In this document: positions 1 through 8,432 of the stretch, in pieces | Position numbering within the stretch: position 1 is the stretch's first letter | How the letters are laid out: each line of letters begins with the position of its first letter | Assembly (NCBI RefSeq): GCF_003966655.1 | Contig: NZ_AP018795.1 | Span: forward strand, 1,392,001 to 1,456,000 | Source: Acidithiobacillus ferridurans | GTDB lineage: Bacteria > Pseudomonadota > Gammaproteobacteria > Acidithiobacillales > Acidithiobacillaceae | Reading direction: 5' to 3' | Length of the DNA stretch: 64,000 nucleotides | Program-made: the position numbers and the translations under genes | The notes under the pieces: generated by a model | Databases searched by the model: none | What the model was told of the DNA's origin: nothing | The model's input: the letters and a program-made list of their open reading frames with translations, nothing else

Positions 1-222
1 CGCTTCGGCCCAGCGCCGCAAGAGGCTGACGCCGTCCTCACCCGGCATCCAGATATCGAGGAGGACGAGGTCCGCCATCTGATCACGCAGTAGCACTTCG
101 GCGGCTTCCGCACTACCGGCGGTATGCACGCTGTAGCCTTCGTCCTCCAGAATTTCTGCCAGGGTCGCGCAGATATCGGGTTCGTCATCCACCACCAGAA
201 TATTCAATCGTGCATCTTCCAT
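1..222 (-). CDS. ntrX: NtrX-like response regulator, N-terminal part (runs off the window)
   Basis: Only the first 74 codons are present; the gene continues beyond base 1. They encode a receiver domain: an ILVVDDEPD acidic pocket near residues 8-16 and the phospho-acceptor Asp in LVLLDIWMPGEDG near residue 57. The ATG at 222 is preceded by a strong AGGAGG Shine-Dalgarno sequence. It starts 21 bp after the stop of a NtrY-type sensor kinase on the same strand, so the two form a sensor/regulator pair. NtrX proteins are sigma-54 activators, but the AAA+ and DNA-binding parts are out of view, so the subfamily rests on the partner gene. Confidence 0.85.
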   Translation of the reverse strand, partial: MEDARLNILVVDDEPDICATLAEILEDEGYSVHTAGSAEAAEVLLRDQMADLVLLDIWMPGEDGVSLLRRWAEA

Positions 223-243
223 GCCGCCTCCTGAACACCTGTC

Positions 244-2454
244 TCAACCTAACGGAAAATCAATAACGATGCGCGCACCGCCCCGCAAACCCTGATTATC
301 GGCAATAATCTGCCCGCCGTGCTCCTCAACGATACGCCGGACGATAGCGAGACCCAGCCCCGAACCCTTCACCTTGCTGGTAACATAGGGCTCGAAAACC
401 CGCGCCAGCAACTCGGCCGGGAAGCCTAGTCCGTCATCTGACACACTCAACTCTAGCATCTTTGTGGGGCTGGCGTCCGACAAGCGGGTGCGAATCAGGA
501 TATGCTTACCATCAGAAGATTCTACGCCACCCTGTAAGGCGTCAAGGGCATTGCGCAGAAGATTATTGAGGATTTGACGCAGGCGATGCACATCGGCCCG
601 CAGGGGGGGTAGGCCCGCACCCAGCTCCGCCCGAATCTCCACCCCGCTCTCTTGCCCACGATACAGGTCGAGCACGTCCAGAATCAGCATGTTGAGATCG
701 AGCGGGCGCAACTCCAGTTGCGGCTGCCGGGCATACTCCGAGAAGGCATCCACCATCACCTTGAGGGCATCCACCTGGTGGATGATGGTGCGGGTGGCAC
801 GATCCATGGTCTCCCCCTCATCGCCAAGGCGTTCCAGATATTTGCGCCGCAGCCGCTCGGCGGAGAGCTGAATGGGGGTGAGCGGGTTCTTGATCTCGTG
901 GGCCAGACGCCGCGCCACTTCACTCCAGGCGGCGCTGCGCTGGGCGGCGACCAGCGTACTGATGTCGTCAAAAACCAGGACGAAACCCCGACTACCAGCG
1001 TCATCCGCAAAATGCGCGCCATGCACGATAATGGTCTGTGGCCCGTCGGAGCGCTCAATCTGCAACTCTTTCTGCATCCCGTTACGGGGGTGTTCCACCC
1101 AATCCGCCACCAGCTTCCATAGGGGCTCCAGCGCGGTACCGTCATGCAAGTCATCCAGAGCACTGCCTCTGAACAGATCCGCCTGAAGGATATGGGTCGC
1201 CGCCGCGTTGACTTCGGCCAAATGATTTTCGCCGTCAAAGGTCAGGATGCCGCTGGAAATCTGTCCGAGCACGGTCTCCAGATACAACCGCCGCTGCTCC
1301 GCCTGCTCCTGCGCCGCCGCCGCCTGCTGCTTGGCCCGCGCCAGTTGTCGGGTCATATTGTTGAACGAATGTATCAGGACACCCAGCTCGTCGTGACTTG
1401 CCACGGTCTGCAAGGGAATAAACTCGCCACGTGCCACCGCCTGGGTTCCCGCCGCCAGGCGCGCAATGGGCGCGGTCAGTCGTCGCGCCAGCAGCAGACC
1501 CATCCACACCGCCGACAGCACAGCCAGCAGCAAGGCCACCGCCAGGCTGAGCTGGAAGGCCGTTTTCATCGGTTCGCGCATCAGCATCAACTGGTGATAC
1601 CGGGTATACGCCACCTGCACCGCCTCTGCGGCCCGGGTCAGTTGCTCGGGGATGGGTTGTTCCACATAAAGCATGCGGTTGCTTTCCCCCAGGTGTGGGC
1701 TCAGCACCGGGATCAGCACCTTTACCAGCAGGCCGCCCTTGGGTTCCGGCTCGATGGTGGCGGTCGGATGGCCCTCTTCCATGGCGAGAATTTCCCGGCG
1801 TGGCAAGCGTGGGGCCAGATTGAGGTTATCACTGCTGGTGGCGATGATCCGGTTGTCGCTGGAGAAGAGGGTTACGCTGCTGAGGCGATACTGATCGCGC
1901 AGGGCGATCACGGTGATTACGGCGCTGCTGTCCGACTCCCCCACCAGCGCCTGGGCAATGCTTTCCGCCGCCAGCAACGTGGAATTGCGGTAGCGATCAA
2001 CCCCCGCCTTGGCCACATTCAGGGCCTGATCCAGCGCACTCTGCACAGCGCTGCTGAACCACGAGTCCACGCCCCGATTCAGATACTGCCAGGAAAAACC
2101 GAAAACGACGGCTGCCGGCAAAAAACTGAGCAGAGTGATGATGACCACCAGACGGGTGGCCAGTTGACTGCCCACCTCCCCGCGCCGCAGTCGCAATAGC
2201 AGCGCCACCACCGAGATCAGCACCAGGGAGAGCAGAAAGAGGACGATCCCCGCCGAAATCACCAGCATGGGCACAAAATAATGGCTCAGCGGCCCCCCGG
2301 CGCTGGTGAAAAAGTTGATCCCCAAAAAGGCCACAATGGCGAGCAGGAGCAGAACGGCGTCCCAGCGCAGTCCCACCCGCAGTTGCTCCCCGGTGGTTCC
2401 GGCGCTCAGGGCACGCAACCAGTTTTTCAACGGGGAAGGGGTACGACGGTCCAT
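244..2454 (-). CDS. ntrY: NtrY-type membrane sensor histidine kinase
   Basis: 736 aa. Three hydrophobic segments lie in residues 33-120, followed by an extracytoplasmic region to about 295, a fourth transmembrane segment (300-323) and a HAMP linker (324-375). A PAS-like domain occupies about 390-500. The H box reads LAHEIKNPLTP with the phosphorylated His near 519; an N box (NNLLRNALDAL) and G boxes (DDGLGF, GSGLGLAIV) follow, so the kinase core looks intact. The topology and the adjacent ntrX match the NtrY family, which senses envelope, nitrogen or redox signals in various proteobacteria; the ligand is not deducible here. The start overlaps the end of the DUF4390 gene by 28 bp, implying cotranscription and translational coupling. 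Confidence 0.9.
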   Translation of the reverse strand: MDRRTPSPLKNWLRALSAGTTGEQLRVGLRWDAVLLLLAIVAFLGINFFTSAGGPLSHYFVPMLVISAGIVLFLLSLVLISVVALLLRLRRGEVGSQLATRLVVIITLLSFLPAAVVFGFSWQYLNRGVDSWFSSAVQSALDQALNVAKAGVDRYRNSTLLAAESIAQALVGESDSSAVITVIALRDQYRLSSVTLFSSDNRIIATSSDNLNLAPRLPRREILAMEEGHPTATIEPEPKGGLLVKVLIPVLSPHLGESNRMLYVEQPIPEQLTRAAEAVQVAYTRYHQLMLMREPMKTAFQLSLAVALLLAVLSAVWMGLLLARRLTAPIARLAAGTQAVARGEFIPLQTVASHDELGVLIHSFNNMTRQLARAKQQAAAAQEQAEQRRLYLETVLGQISSGILTFDGENHLAEVNAAATHILQADLFRGSALDDLHDGTALEPLWKLVADWVEHPRNGMQKELQIERSDGPQTIIVHGAHFADDAGSRGFVLVFDDISTLVAAQRSAAWSEVARRLAHEIKNPLTPIQLSAERLRRKYLERLGDEGETMDRATRTIIHQVDALKVMVDAFSEYARQPQLELRPLDLNMLILDVLDLYRGQESGVEIRAELGAGLPPLRADVHRLRQILNNLLRNALDALQGGVESSDGKHILIRTRLSDASPTKMLELSVSDDGLGFPAELLARVFEPYVTSKVKGSGLGLAIVRRIVEEHGGQIIADNQGLRGGARIVIDFPLG

Positions 2455-3026
2455 GGGGACTCCAGTTTCCAGTGGTCCAGCAAAGATCGCAAACGCAACG
2501 GCAGAGGTAAGGCCTGACTATCGACATACACTCGCATCGCCACCTGACCGCGCGCCGCACCGTGGGCCAGCGGGAGCACGAAGCTCCGCACCCGCGTCAG
2601 CGCCGTGGCGACCTCATTCCAGTGCGCATACAAGGTAAGCACGCCCTGCTGATCCTCGATGGCATATTGGTTTGTCAGAGGATAATAACGGATGTGCCAG
2701 CGCTGTTCCCGGCGTGCATGAACGCCGATACCCGGGATGAAGGAGAAGGGCTCGGGCTCCCGCCACTCCGCCTGCACAACCCAAGTCAGCGTCTGCCCCT
2801 GGTCGAGCACCTGCTGCAGGAGCGCTTCCTTGCCCAACTGCACGCTGGCGTCGATTTCAACAGCATTCGCATGGGGGATTACCTGCACACGTTCCACGTG
2901 AAACGCCGGACCAGCCGCTGCCAGCCCGGTTGCGCAAAAAATACCGCCTAGCCCGAGCAGTATGACGACCAACAGCCGCTGCCCGATTCTGCCGGTCGGT
3001 AAGCGCAACGTGCTGCTCAGGCGCAC
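2427..3026 (-). CDS. DUF4390-family exported protein
   Basis: 199 aa from the GTG at 3026, chosen because a GAAGGA ribosome-binding site lies just upstream and the gene then overlaps the rsmB stop by 10 bp; the frame stays open further upstream but that part does not look coding. A basic N-terminus and a hydrophobic stretch (about residues 18-35) form a signal peptide or membrane anchor. The rest is a small beta-rich domain, with WHIRYYPLTNQYAI-like core positions, that I match to DUF4390. Function is unknown. The family is often found between rsmB and ntrYX in proteobacteria, exactly as here. A parS-like sequence lies inside the reading frame. Confidence 0.8.
   Translation of the reverse strand: MRLSSTLRLPTGRIGQRLLVVILLGLGGIFCATGLAAAGPAFHVERVQVIPHANAVEIDASVQLGKEALLQQVLDQGQTLTWVVQAEWREPEPFSFIPGIGVHARREQRWHIRYYPLTNQYAIEDQQGVLTLYAHWNEVATALTRVRSFVLPLAHGAARGQVAMRVYVDSQALPLPLRLRSLLDHWKLESPWTVVPLPR
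2890..2905. promoter_or_regulatory. parS-like site (14/16) inside the DUF4390 gene
   Basis: CGTTCCACGTGAAACG matches the ParB-binding consensus TGTTCCACGTGAAACA at 14 of 16 positions; only the two outermost bases differ. It lies about 8.4 kb from the perfect parS at 11326 and within 40 kb of the likely origin, as expected for origin-proximal parS clusters. A chance CACGTG core is possible, but the extended match makes that less likely. Confidence 0.6.
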
Positions 3027-4321
3027 GCGTCCTTCTCCAGCAAGGCATAGTAAAAACCATCCATATCTCCCTGGCCGGGCAGGCGTTGTCCGGTCAGCGG
3101 ATGCGCCGAGCGGCGCGCATCGGAATGCCGCTGAACAAAGGCGACGATCTGTTCTTCGTTCTCCTCGGGCAATACCGAGCAGGTGGCATAGAGCAACCGA
3201 CCACCGGGGCGCAGACAAGGCCATAACCCTTCCAGCAGACGCGCCTGTTGCGCCACGGCTTCGGCCACATCTTCCGGTTGGCGGCGCAGACGAATATCGG
3301 GATGGCGGCGAATGACCCCGGTGCCGGTACAGGGTGCATCCAGGAGAATGGCGTCATAGGCCTCACCATTCCACCAGGTGGCGGTTTCCGCCGCATCGGC
3401 CGCCTGCAAATGCACCTCGCCGCCTTGTCTTTTCAGCGTTTCACGCACCCGGTTCAGGCGTTCCGCGGAGCGGTCCAGGGCATCCAGGCGCGTTGCCCCC
3501 AATGCCCACAGGTGAGCCGTCTTGCCGCCGGGCGCCGCACAGGCATCCAGAATTCGCTCCCCCTCCCGGGGCGCGAGAATGTGGGCCGCCATTTGTGCCG
3601 CGCCGTCCTGTACCGCCACCCAGCCGTCATCCCAGCCCGGCAGGGTCGCTACCGGCACACTGGCGGGCAGGCACAAGGCCGCCGCACTCCACGTCACGCC
3701 CTCGGCCTCACGGCACTGTTCTGCCAGCAACCGCCGATAGGCACCGGGGTCCACCCGCTGCGTATTCACTCGCAGCCAGAGGGGCGGCGCGCAGTTATTG
3801 GCTGCGGCAATGGCCGGCCAGTCCTGCGGATAGGCCGCGCGCAAGCGCGCCGCCAACCAGGCCGGATGCCCGAGATCGCGATCGACCAGCGCTGTATCCA
3901 AAACCTCACGCTCTCGCAGATAACGGCGCAGGACGGCATTCATCAGGCCGCGCGCCCACGGTTTTTTGACAGTCTCTGTCATCTCCACCCAGTCATTGAC
4001 CACCGCAAAGGCGGGTCGTTGACCGTGGCGCAACTCAAAAAGGGCCAGACTGAGCAGAAAGCCCAGATCGGCATCCTCCTCGCGCCACGCCTTGCGCAGC
4101 AATTTTGCGGAAAGGGTCTGTACGGACAGAAATTCGCGCAGCGTGCCCAGCACCAACCATTGCAAGGTCGCCCGATCCGCACCGATCAACGAAACCGGCA
4201 GCAGCGCGGCATCCACCGTCTGCCCGCTATCCACGCCGCGCAATACGGCAATGGCGGCCTTGCGCACGGCCCCACCCGATGTACTTTTTGCCCTTTCAAT
4301 CCCTGTTCGCACTTCCTTCAT
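3017..4321 (-). CDS. rsmB: 16S rRNA (cytosine-967-C5)-methyltransferase RsmB
   Basis: 434 aa, normal for the family. The N-terminal third is NusB-like and helical (about residues 17-140). The C-terminal part is a SAM-dependent methyltransferase: motif I DACAAPGGKT at 259-268, the DAPCTGTGVIRRHPD motif with Cys331, and YATCSVLPEENE with Cys381, the nucleophile. These two cysteines define RNA m5C methyltransferases. It methylates C967 of 16S rRNA in the small subunit. The ATG overlaps the fmt stop as ATGA, so translation of the two is coupled; fmt-rsmB linkage is widespread in proteobacteria. Confidence 0.95.
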   Translation of the reverse strand: MKEVRTGIERAKSTSGGAVRKAAIAVLRGVDSGQTVDAALLPVSLIGADRATLQWLVLGTLREFLSVQTLSAKLLRKAWREEDADLGFLLSLALFELRHGQRPAFAVVNDWVEMTETVKKPWARGLMNAVLRRYLREREVLDTALVDRDLGHPAWLAARLRAAYPQDWPAIAAANNCAPPLWLRVNTQRVDPGAYRRLLAEQCREAEGVTWSAAALCLPASVPVATLPGWDDGWVAVQDGAAQMAAHILAPREGERILDACAAPGGKTAHLWALGATRLDALDRSAERLNRVRETLKRQGGEVHLQAADAAETATWWNGEAYDAILLDAPCTGTGVIRRHPDIRLRRQPEDVAEAVAQQARLLEGLWPCLRPGGRLLYATCSVLPEENEEQIVAFVQRHSDARRSAHPLTGQRLPGQGDMDGFYYALLEKDACA

Positions 4322-5259
4322 CCCAGGACTTCACCGACCTGCGGGCGATAACCGCGGGCGAAATCACTGCCACTGAGCACTCCCTTGCCTGCAGGCTGAA
4401 CCGCCAGCAACTGCAATCGATCCTCACCACAGGTCACCACCACCCCGTCCTTTTCCACGGCGCTGATGCTGCCGGGCGCCTGACCACCTCCCGCGCCCAG
4501 CACCCGCGTCTGCCAGACCCGCAGGCCCTTGTCGCGAAAAAGCGTGTGGGCGACCGGACTGGGATTGAACGCCCGCACCAGGCGCTCCAGCGTCGTTGCG
4601 GGAAGCCGCCAGTCGAGCAGCGCCTCCTCCTTCTTCAGCTTGCGGGCATAGGTCACCAGCGCGGGGTTCTGAGGTACGGGTTTGAGCCGCTCCGCCCAGA
4701 GATCGTCCAGGACGTGACGCAAAGCCTTGCCACCCAACCGTGCCAAACGATCGTGCAGGCTGGCGGCCGTATCGTCAGCTGCGATGGGCACGCGCTCCTC
4801 CCATAGCACCGGGCCGGAGTCGAGCCCGGCCTCCATCTGCATGATGGCGACACCGCTTTCTTTATCGCCCGCCGCGATCGCCCGGGCGATAGGCGCCGCG
4901 CCGCGCCAGGCCGGCAGAAGGCTGGCATGCACGTTGATGGCACCGCGCGCCGGCAGGGCCAGTATCGCTTGGGGAAGAATCTGACCGTAGGCCACGACAA
5001 TCAGCAGATCCGGCGCCAGGCTCCTGAGCAATTCCAGGGCCTCACCGGTTTTACAGGATTCCGGCTGAAAAACAGGAATGCCCGCAGCCAGGGCCTCCTG
5101 CTTGACCGGGCTGGCTTGCAACGCCCGCCCTCGGCCCGCCGGGCGATCCGGCTGTGTAAACACCCCGACGATGGCTTCCGGTCCTTGCCGCAGTCCGGCG
5201 AGGGTGATGCGTGCGAACTCCGGTGTCCCGGCAAAAACAATGCGATGTTTTTCAGTCAC
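4318..5259 (-). CDS. fmt: Methionyl-tRNA formyltransferase
   Basis: 313 aa. The N-terminus has the Rossmann start [10 protein letters not shown]; the formyl-transfer core carries [16 protein letters not shown] (Asn, His and the SLLPxxRG loop), and the Asp of the LDSGPVL segment follows. The C-terminal OB-fold domain is full length. The enzyme formylates initiator Met-tRNA using 10-formyl-tetrahydrofolate. The gene overlaps def upstream and rsmB downstream, each by 4 bp (ATGA), giving the classical def-fmt-rsmB translation-initiation operon. Confidence 0.96.
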   Translation of the reverse strand: MTEKHRIVFAGTPEFARITLAGLRQGPEAIVGVFTQPDRPAGRGRALQASPVKQEALAAGIPVFQPESCKTGEALELLRSLAPDLLIVVAYGQILPQAILALPARGAINVHASLLPAWRGAAPIARAIAAGDKESGVAIMQMEAGLDSGPVLWEERVPIAADDTAASLHDRLARLGGKALRHVLDDLWAERLKPVPQNPALVTYARKLKKEEALLDWRLPATTLERLVRAFNPSPVAHTLFRDKGLRVWQTRVLGAGGGQAPGSISAVEKDGVVVTCGEDRLQLLAVQPAGKGVLSGSDFARGYRPQVGEVLG

Positions 5260-5756
5260 CGAGCCGCACCCTTTTTTTCCGCCTTACGGCGAATCAGATG
5301 TTGCTTGAGGCGGGACAGATGATCGACGAACAGGGTGCCATCGAGATGGTCGATCTCATGCTGCAGGCAAACCGCCAGCAGACCGTCAGCCTCCAATTCA
5401 ACGGTTTTGCCCTGTACCGTGGTGGCGCGTACCGTCACCTTTTCGGCGCGGCGCACCGTTTCCAGCACCCCCGGCACCGACAGACAACCTTCCTTCATCT
5501 CTTCCTCACCCGTGCGCGCAATGATTTCCGGATTCAGCAACGTCAACAGATCGTTGCGATTTTCCGAAACATCCACGACAATCAGCCGGTGGCCAGCGGC
5601 CACCTGTGGCGCGGCCAGACCGATGCCCGGGGCATCATACATGGTCTCCGCCATATCGTCGGCAAGCTGCTGAATCTGTTTGTCCACCCTGGCTATGGGC
5701 CGAGCCACGTCCTTGAGGCGGGCGTCAGGAAACTCCAGTATCTTCAAAAGGGGCAT
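5256..5756 (-). CDS. def: Peptide deformylase
   Basis: 166 aa from the ATG at 5756, which has a GGTGA ribosome-binding site; the frame stays open upstream, but the [11 protein letters not shown] start matches the family. All three metal-site motifs are present: GIGLAAPQV (motif 1), EGCLS with the metal Cys (motif 2), and QHEIDHLDG (motif 3, HExxH). It removes the formyl group from nascent proteins after Fmt has marked the initiator. First gene of the def-fmt-rsmB-DUF4390-ntrY-ntrX run; the 82-bp gap to the divergent LysM gene must hold its promoter. Confidence 0.95.
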   Translation of the reverse strand: MPLLKILEFPDARLKDVARPIARVDKQIQQLADDMAETMYDAPGIGLAAPQVAAGHRLIVVDVSENRNDLLTLLNPEIIARTGEEEMKEGCLSVPGVLETVRRAEKVTVRATTVQGKTVELEADGLLAVCLQHEIDHLDGTLFVDHLSRLKQHLIRRKAEKKGAAR

Positions 5757-5838
5757 TTCGTCACCAATGATTGCAATCCGGCAAAAATCGTATCTTGAAC
5801 TAATACTATGCCCTGCGGAAGTCCGGCGGAGATCATTC

Positions 5839-6888
5839 ATGCAGAAGAACATCTGGCGCAACACCCTATTTTGTCTCGGCCTCGGCGCCATGGCCCCGGT
5901 AATGGCGCAGGCTGCGCCGTCCGGCACACTGTTGCACAGTGCGCACAGCTACACCGTCAAACGCGGAGATACCCTCTGGGGCATTGCCGCACATTTTCTC
6001 AAAAACCCTTGGGAATGGCCGCGGCTATGGCACCGGAATACCTACATCAAAAACCCCAACCTGATTTATCCGGGCGACCGCATTGTGATCACCCGCGGGG
6101 CGGGCGGCCAGCCGGAACTCCGTGTGATCGCACTGCATCCCCGGATGACCACAGAGCCCCTGCCCACGGTCGCACGCGGCGAGGTCATGCCTTTTCTCGG
6201 CAGCCCCGGTGTCATCGCCAGCAAGAAGGCTTACGACCAACTGCCTTATCTTGCCGCCAGCACCAGTGAGCATATCGTCTATGCGGTCGGCGACAAACTC
6301 TATGCCTCCGGTCTGGCACATGCGCCCGTTGGCGCCCATTACCAGATTGTCGCCCTCGGGCCGGAGCTCTATCGTCCCGGCCGCAAAAATGCCGTCGGTT
6401 ATGCGCTCCGCGATCTGGGCAGCGCCGTCGTGCGTCGCAACGGCGCCCACGCCGCTATGGAAATCACCAACGCCCTGAAGGAAATTTCTCTGGGCGACCG
6501 CCTGATACCCACCACGAAGAGCGTTGTACCCCACTACTTCCCCAGCGCCCCCTCCCACCCGGTGAAGGCGCAGATCATCGCCAAGATGAGTGACTATCCC
6601 GAACTCATGACGGGTCAGGTGGTTATCGTGGATCAGGGCCGGGAAGACGGTCTGCGCGACGGCAATGTACTGCAGATTGAAAGGGCCGCGGAAACGACGA
6701 AAAATGCCGTGACCGGCAACGCCTTCGCCCTGCCACCCCAGAAGGTGGGCAGTGTGATGCTGTTCCGGGTCTTTCCCACCGTCTCCTACGCGGTGATTAC
6801 CACGTCGACGCGTGGCATCCGGGTAGGTGACCATCTGGCCAGTCCGAGTCCCGTAACGGCCAGCGACAGCTTCGCAGGGAACGGATGA
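5839..6888 (+). CDS. Secreted LysM-domain protein
   Basis: 349 aa from the ATG at 5839, with a GGCGGAGA ribosome-binding site 6-7 bp upstream. Residues 1-26 are a clear signal peptide ending in VMAQAA. A LysM domain follows (about 36-85): [17 protein letters not shown], then [13 protein letters not shown], which binds peptidoglycan. The remaining ~260 residues show no catalytic motif I recognise; FlgT-like or SH3-like beta content is possible. The stop overlaps the dprA start by ATGA. A LysM protein directly upstream of dprA and divergent from def is a common proteobacterial arrangement. Likely periplasmic and wall-associated. Confidence 0.85.
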   Translation: MQKNIWRNTLFCLGLGAMAPVMAQAAPSGTLLHSAHSYTVKRGDTLWGIAAHFLKNPWEWPRLWHRNTYIKNPNLIYPGDRIVITRGAGGQPELRVIALHPRMTTEPLPTVARGEVMPFLGSPGVIASKKAYDQLPYLAASTSEHIVYAVGDKLYASGLAHAPVGAHYQIVALGPELYRPGRKNAVGYALRDLGSAVVRRNGAHAAMEITNALKEISLGDRLIPTTKSVVPHYFPSAPSHPVKAQIIAKMSDYPELMTGQVVIVDQGREDGLRDGNVLQIERAAETTKNAVTGNAFALPPQKVGSVMLFRVFPTVSYAVITTSTRGIRVGDHLASPSPVTASDSFAGNG

Positions 6889-7982
6889 CCGACCGGGCCT
6901 GGCTCGCCCTCGGTCGGATCCCCGGCCTCGGCCCGATCCGCCAACGTGCCCTTCTGGAGCGCTTTGGTGCGGTAGATCGCTGTTTTCAAACCGGTGCCAG
7001 TGCCCTGCAGGGCCTTGGTTTGCAGGCGGCGCAAATCGCCGCTCTGCAGAAGGCACCCGAGGACGTTCTCACGCCCGCGGACCGGCGCTGGCTGGAAAGT
7101 CCCGATACCGACCTCTGTCGCTGGACGGACAGCGACTACCCGCCTTTGCTACGCCATATCTCCGACCCGCCCCTGCTGCTCTACTTACGCGGACAGCGCG
7201 CCTGCCTGAACCAGGCCATGCTGGCGATCGTCGGCAGCCGCAGCCCCACCGCGAGCGGCGTCGCGACGGCCGAAGCCTTTGCTAGAAATCTGGGCGGGGC
7301 GGGCCTGATCATCAGCAGCGGTCTGGCCCTCGGCATCGATGCCGCCGCCCATCGCGGCGCGCTGGACAGCGGCACCGTCGCCGTGCTCGGTACCGGCGCC
7401 GATCTCATCTACCCGCGCAACCACCTGCAGCTTGCCCGCCAGATTGCCGGGCAGGGCCTCATCCTCAGCGAACAGCCCCCCGATACCGGCCCGCGCAGTG
7501 GCCTCTTCCCCCGCCGCAACCGCATCATCAGCGGCCTCAGCCTGGGTGTACTGGTGGTCGAAGCCGCTGAGGGCAGCGGCTCACTGATTACCGCCCGGCT
7601 GGCGATGGAGCAGGGCCGCGAAGTTTTTGCCATCCCCGGCTCCATCCATTCGCCGCTGTCGCGCGGCCCGCACCGCCTCATCCGCGACGGCTCCAAACTG
7701 GTCGAGAGTGCCGAGGACGTGCTCAGCGAACTCGGTCCCCTGTACGCCGTGTTGCGGGACGGTCAGGCGATCGCACCCGCCGCAGACTGGCAGCCCGAAG
7801 ATCCGGTCCAGGCCAGAGTCTGGGCTGCCATGGAGTTTGACCCCCTCGCCCCGGAACAAATCGCCAACCGCTGCGGATTGACGCTGACCGAGCTTTCGGC
7901 CATCCTCTTGGACATGGAATTACAAGGTTACCTCGCGGCCTGTCCTGGCGGCCGTTTCTGTCGCCTCCCACCTGCTTCCTAG
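6885..7982 (+). CDS. dprA: DNA-processing protein DprA
   Basis: 365 aa. The Rossmann-like DprA core is well conserved: AIVGSRSPTASG, SSGLALGIDAAAHRGAL, VLGTGADLIYPRNH, FPRRNRIISGLS and GSGSLITARLA. An N-terminal helix-hairpin-like SAM domain (LALGRIPGLGPIRQ) and a C-terminal winged-helix domain (about 305-362) complete the normal architecture. DprA loads RecA onto incoming single-stranded DNA during natural transformation. A ComEA-like protein is encoded at 44.4 kb, so part of a competence pathway is present in the window. Translationally coupled to the LysM gene. Confidence 0.94.
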   Translation: MTDRAWLALGRIPGLGPIRQRALLERFGAVDRCFQTGASALQGLGLQAAQIAALQKAPEDVLTPADRRWLESPDTDLCRWTDSDYPPLLRHISDPPLLLYLRGQRACLNQAMLAIVGSRSPTASGVATAEAFARNLGGAGLIISSGLALGIDAAAHRGALDSGTVAVLGTGADLIYPRNHLQLARQIAGQGLILSEQPPDTGPRSGLFPRRNRIISGLSLGVLVVEAAEGSGSLITARLAMEQGREVFAIPGSIHSPLSRGPHRLIRDGSKLVESAEDVLSELGPLYAVLRDGQAIAPAADWQPEDPVQARVWAAMEFDPLAPEQIANRCGLTLTELSAILLDMELQGYLAACPGGRFCRLPPAS

Positions 7983-7991
7983 GGCCAAGGT

Positions 7992-8429
7992 ATGGAAGAC
8001 GTCATAGACATCATCAGTTATTTGCTCGACCATCTCGACGACGATGACGACGACATGGTTGAAGACCATTTGCGCGCCGTAGGTTTTGCCGATGGCGATA
8101 TTCAGCGTGCCCTCGACTGGATGGAAGGCTTTGCGGTAGAGGAACAAGAGGCGACCAGCGCCCGCTCACTGCGCGCCTACCATCCCTACGAACTGCAAAA
8201 TCTTTCGGTGGCCGCCCGCGGGCAGTTACACGACTGGGAGCGGCTTGGCGTCATCAACGGCGCCATGCGTGAACGCATCATCGATCGCTTGCTCGCCCTG
8301 GAACTGGACGACACCGATCTCGAAACCCTCGACTGGGTGACCTTCATGGTGATGGCCAACGACCCCGGTCCCGAGGCCTTCTGGGTCGATGCCCTGCTGG
8401 GCGACAACGGCGCACGGATTCTCCACTAA
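7992..8429 (+). CDS. smg: Smg family protein (DUF494)
   Basis: 145 aa. The N-terminus MEDVIDIISYLLDHLDDD leads into a run of six aspartates, and the C-terminus (DLDWVTFMV-type segment, residues 110-135) is the conserved Smg end. The biochemical role is not established. The gene lies 9 bp after dprA and 3 bp before topA, the same dprA-smg-topA order seen in many gamma- and betaproteobacteria, so the family assignment is strong while function stays open. Confidence 0.9.
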   Translation: MEDVIDIISYLLDHLDDDDDDMVEDHLRAVGFADGDIQRALDWMEGFAVEEQEATSARSLRAYHPYELQNLSVAARGQLHDWERLGVINGAMRERIIDRLLALELDDTDLETLDWVTFMVMANDPGPEAFWVDALLGDNGARILH

Positions 8430-8432
8430 CCT

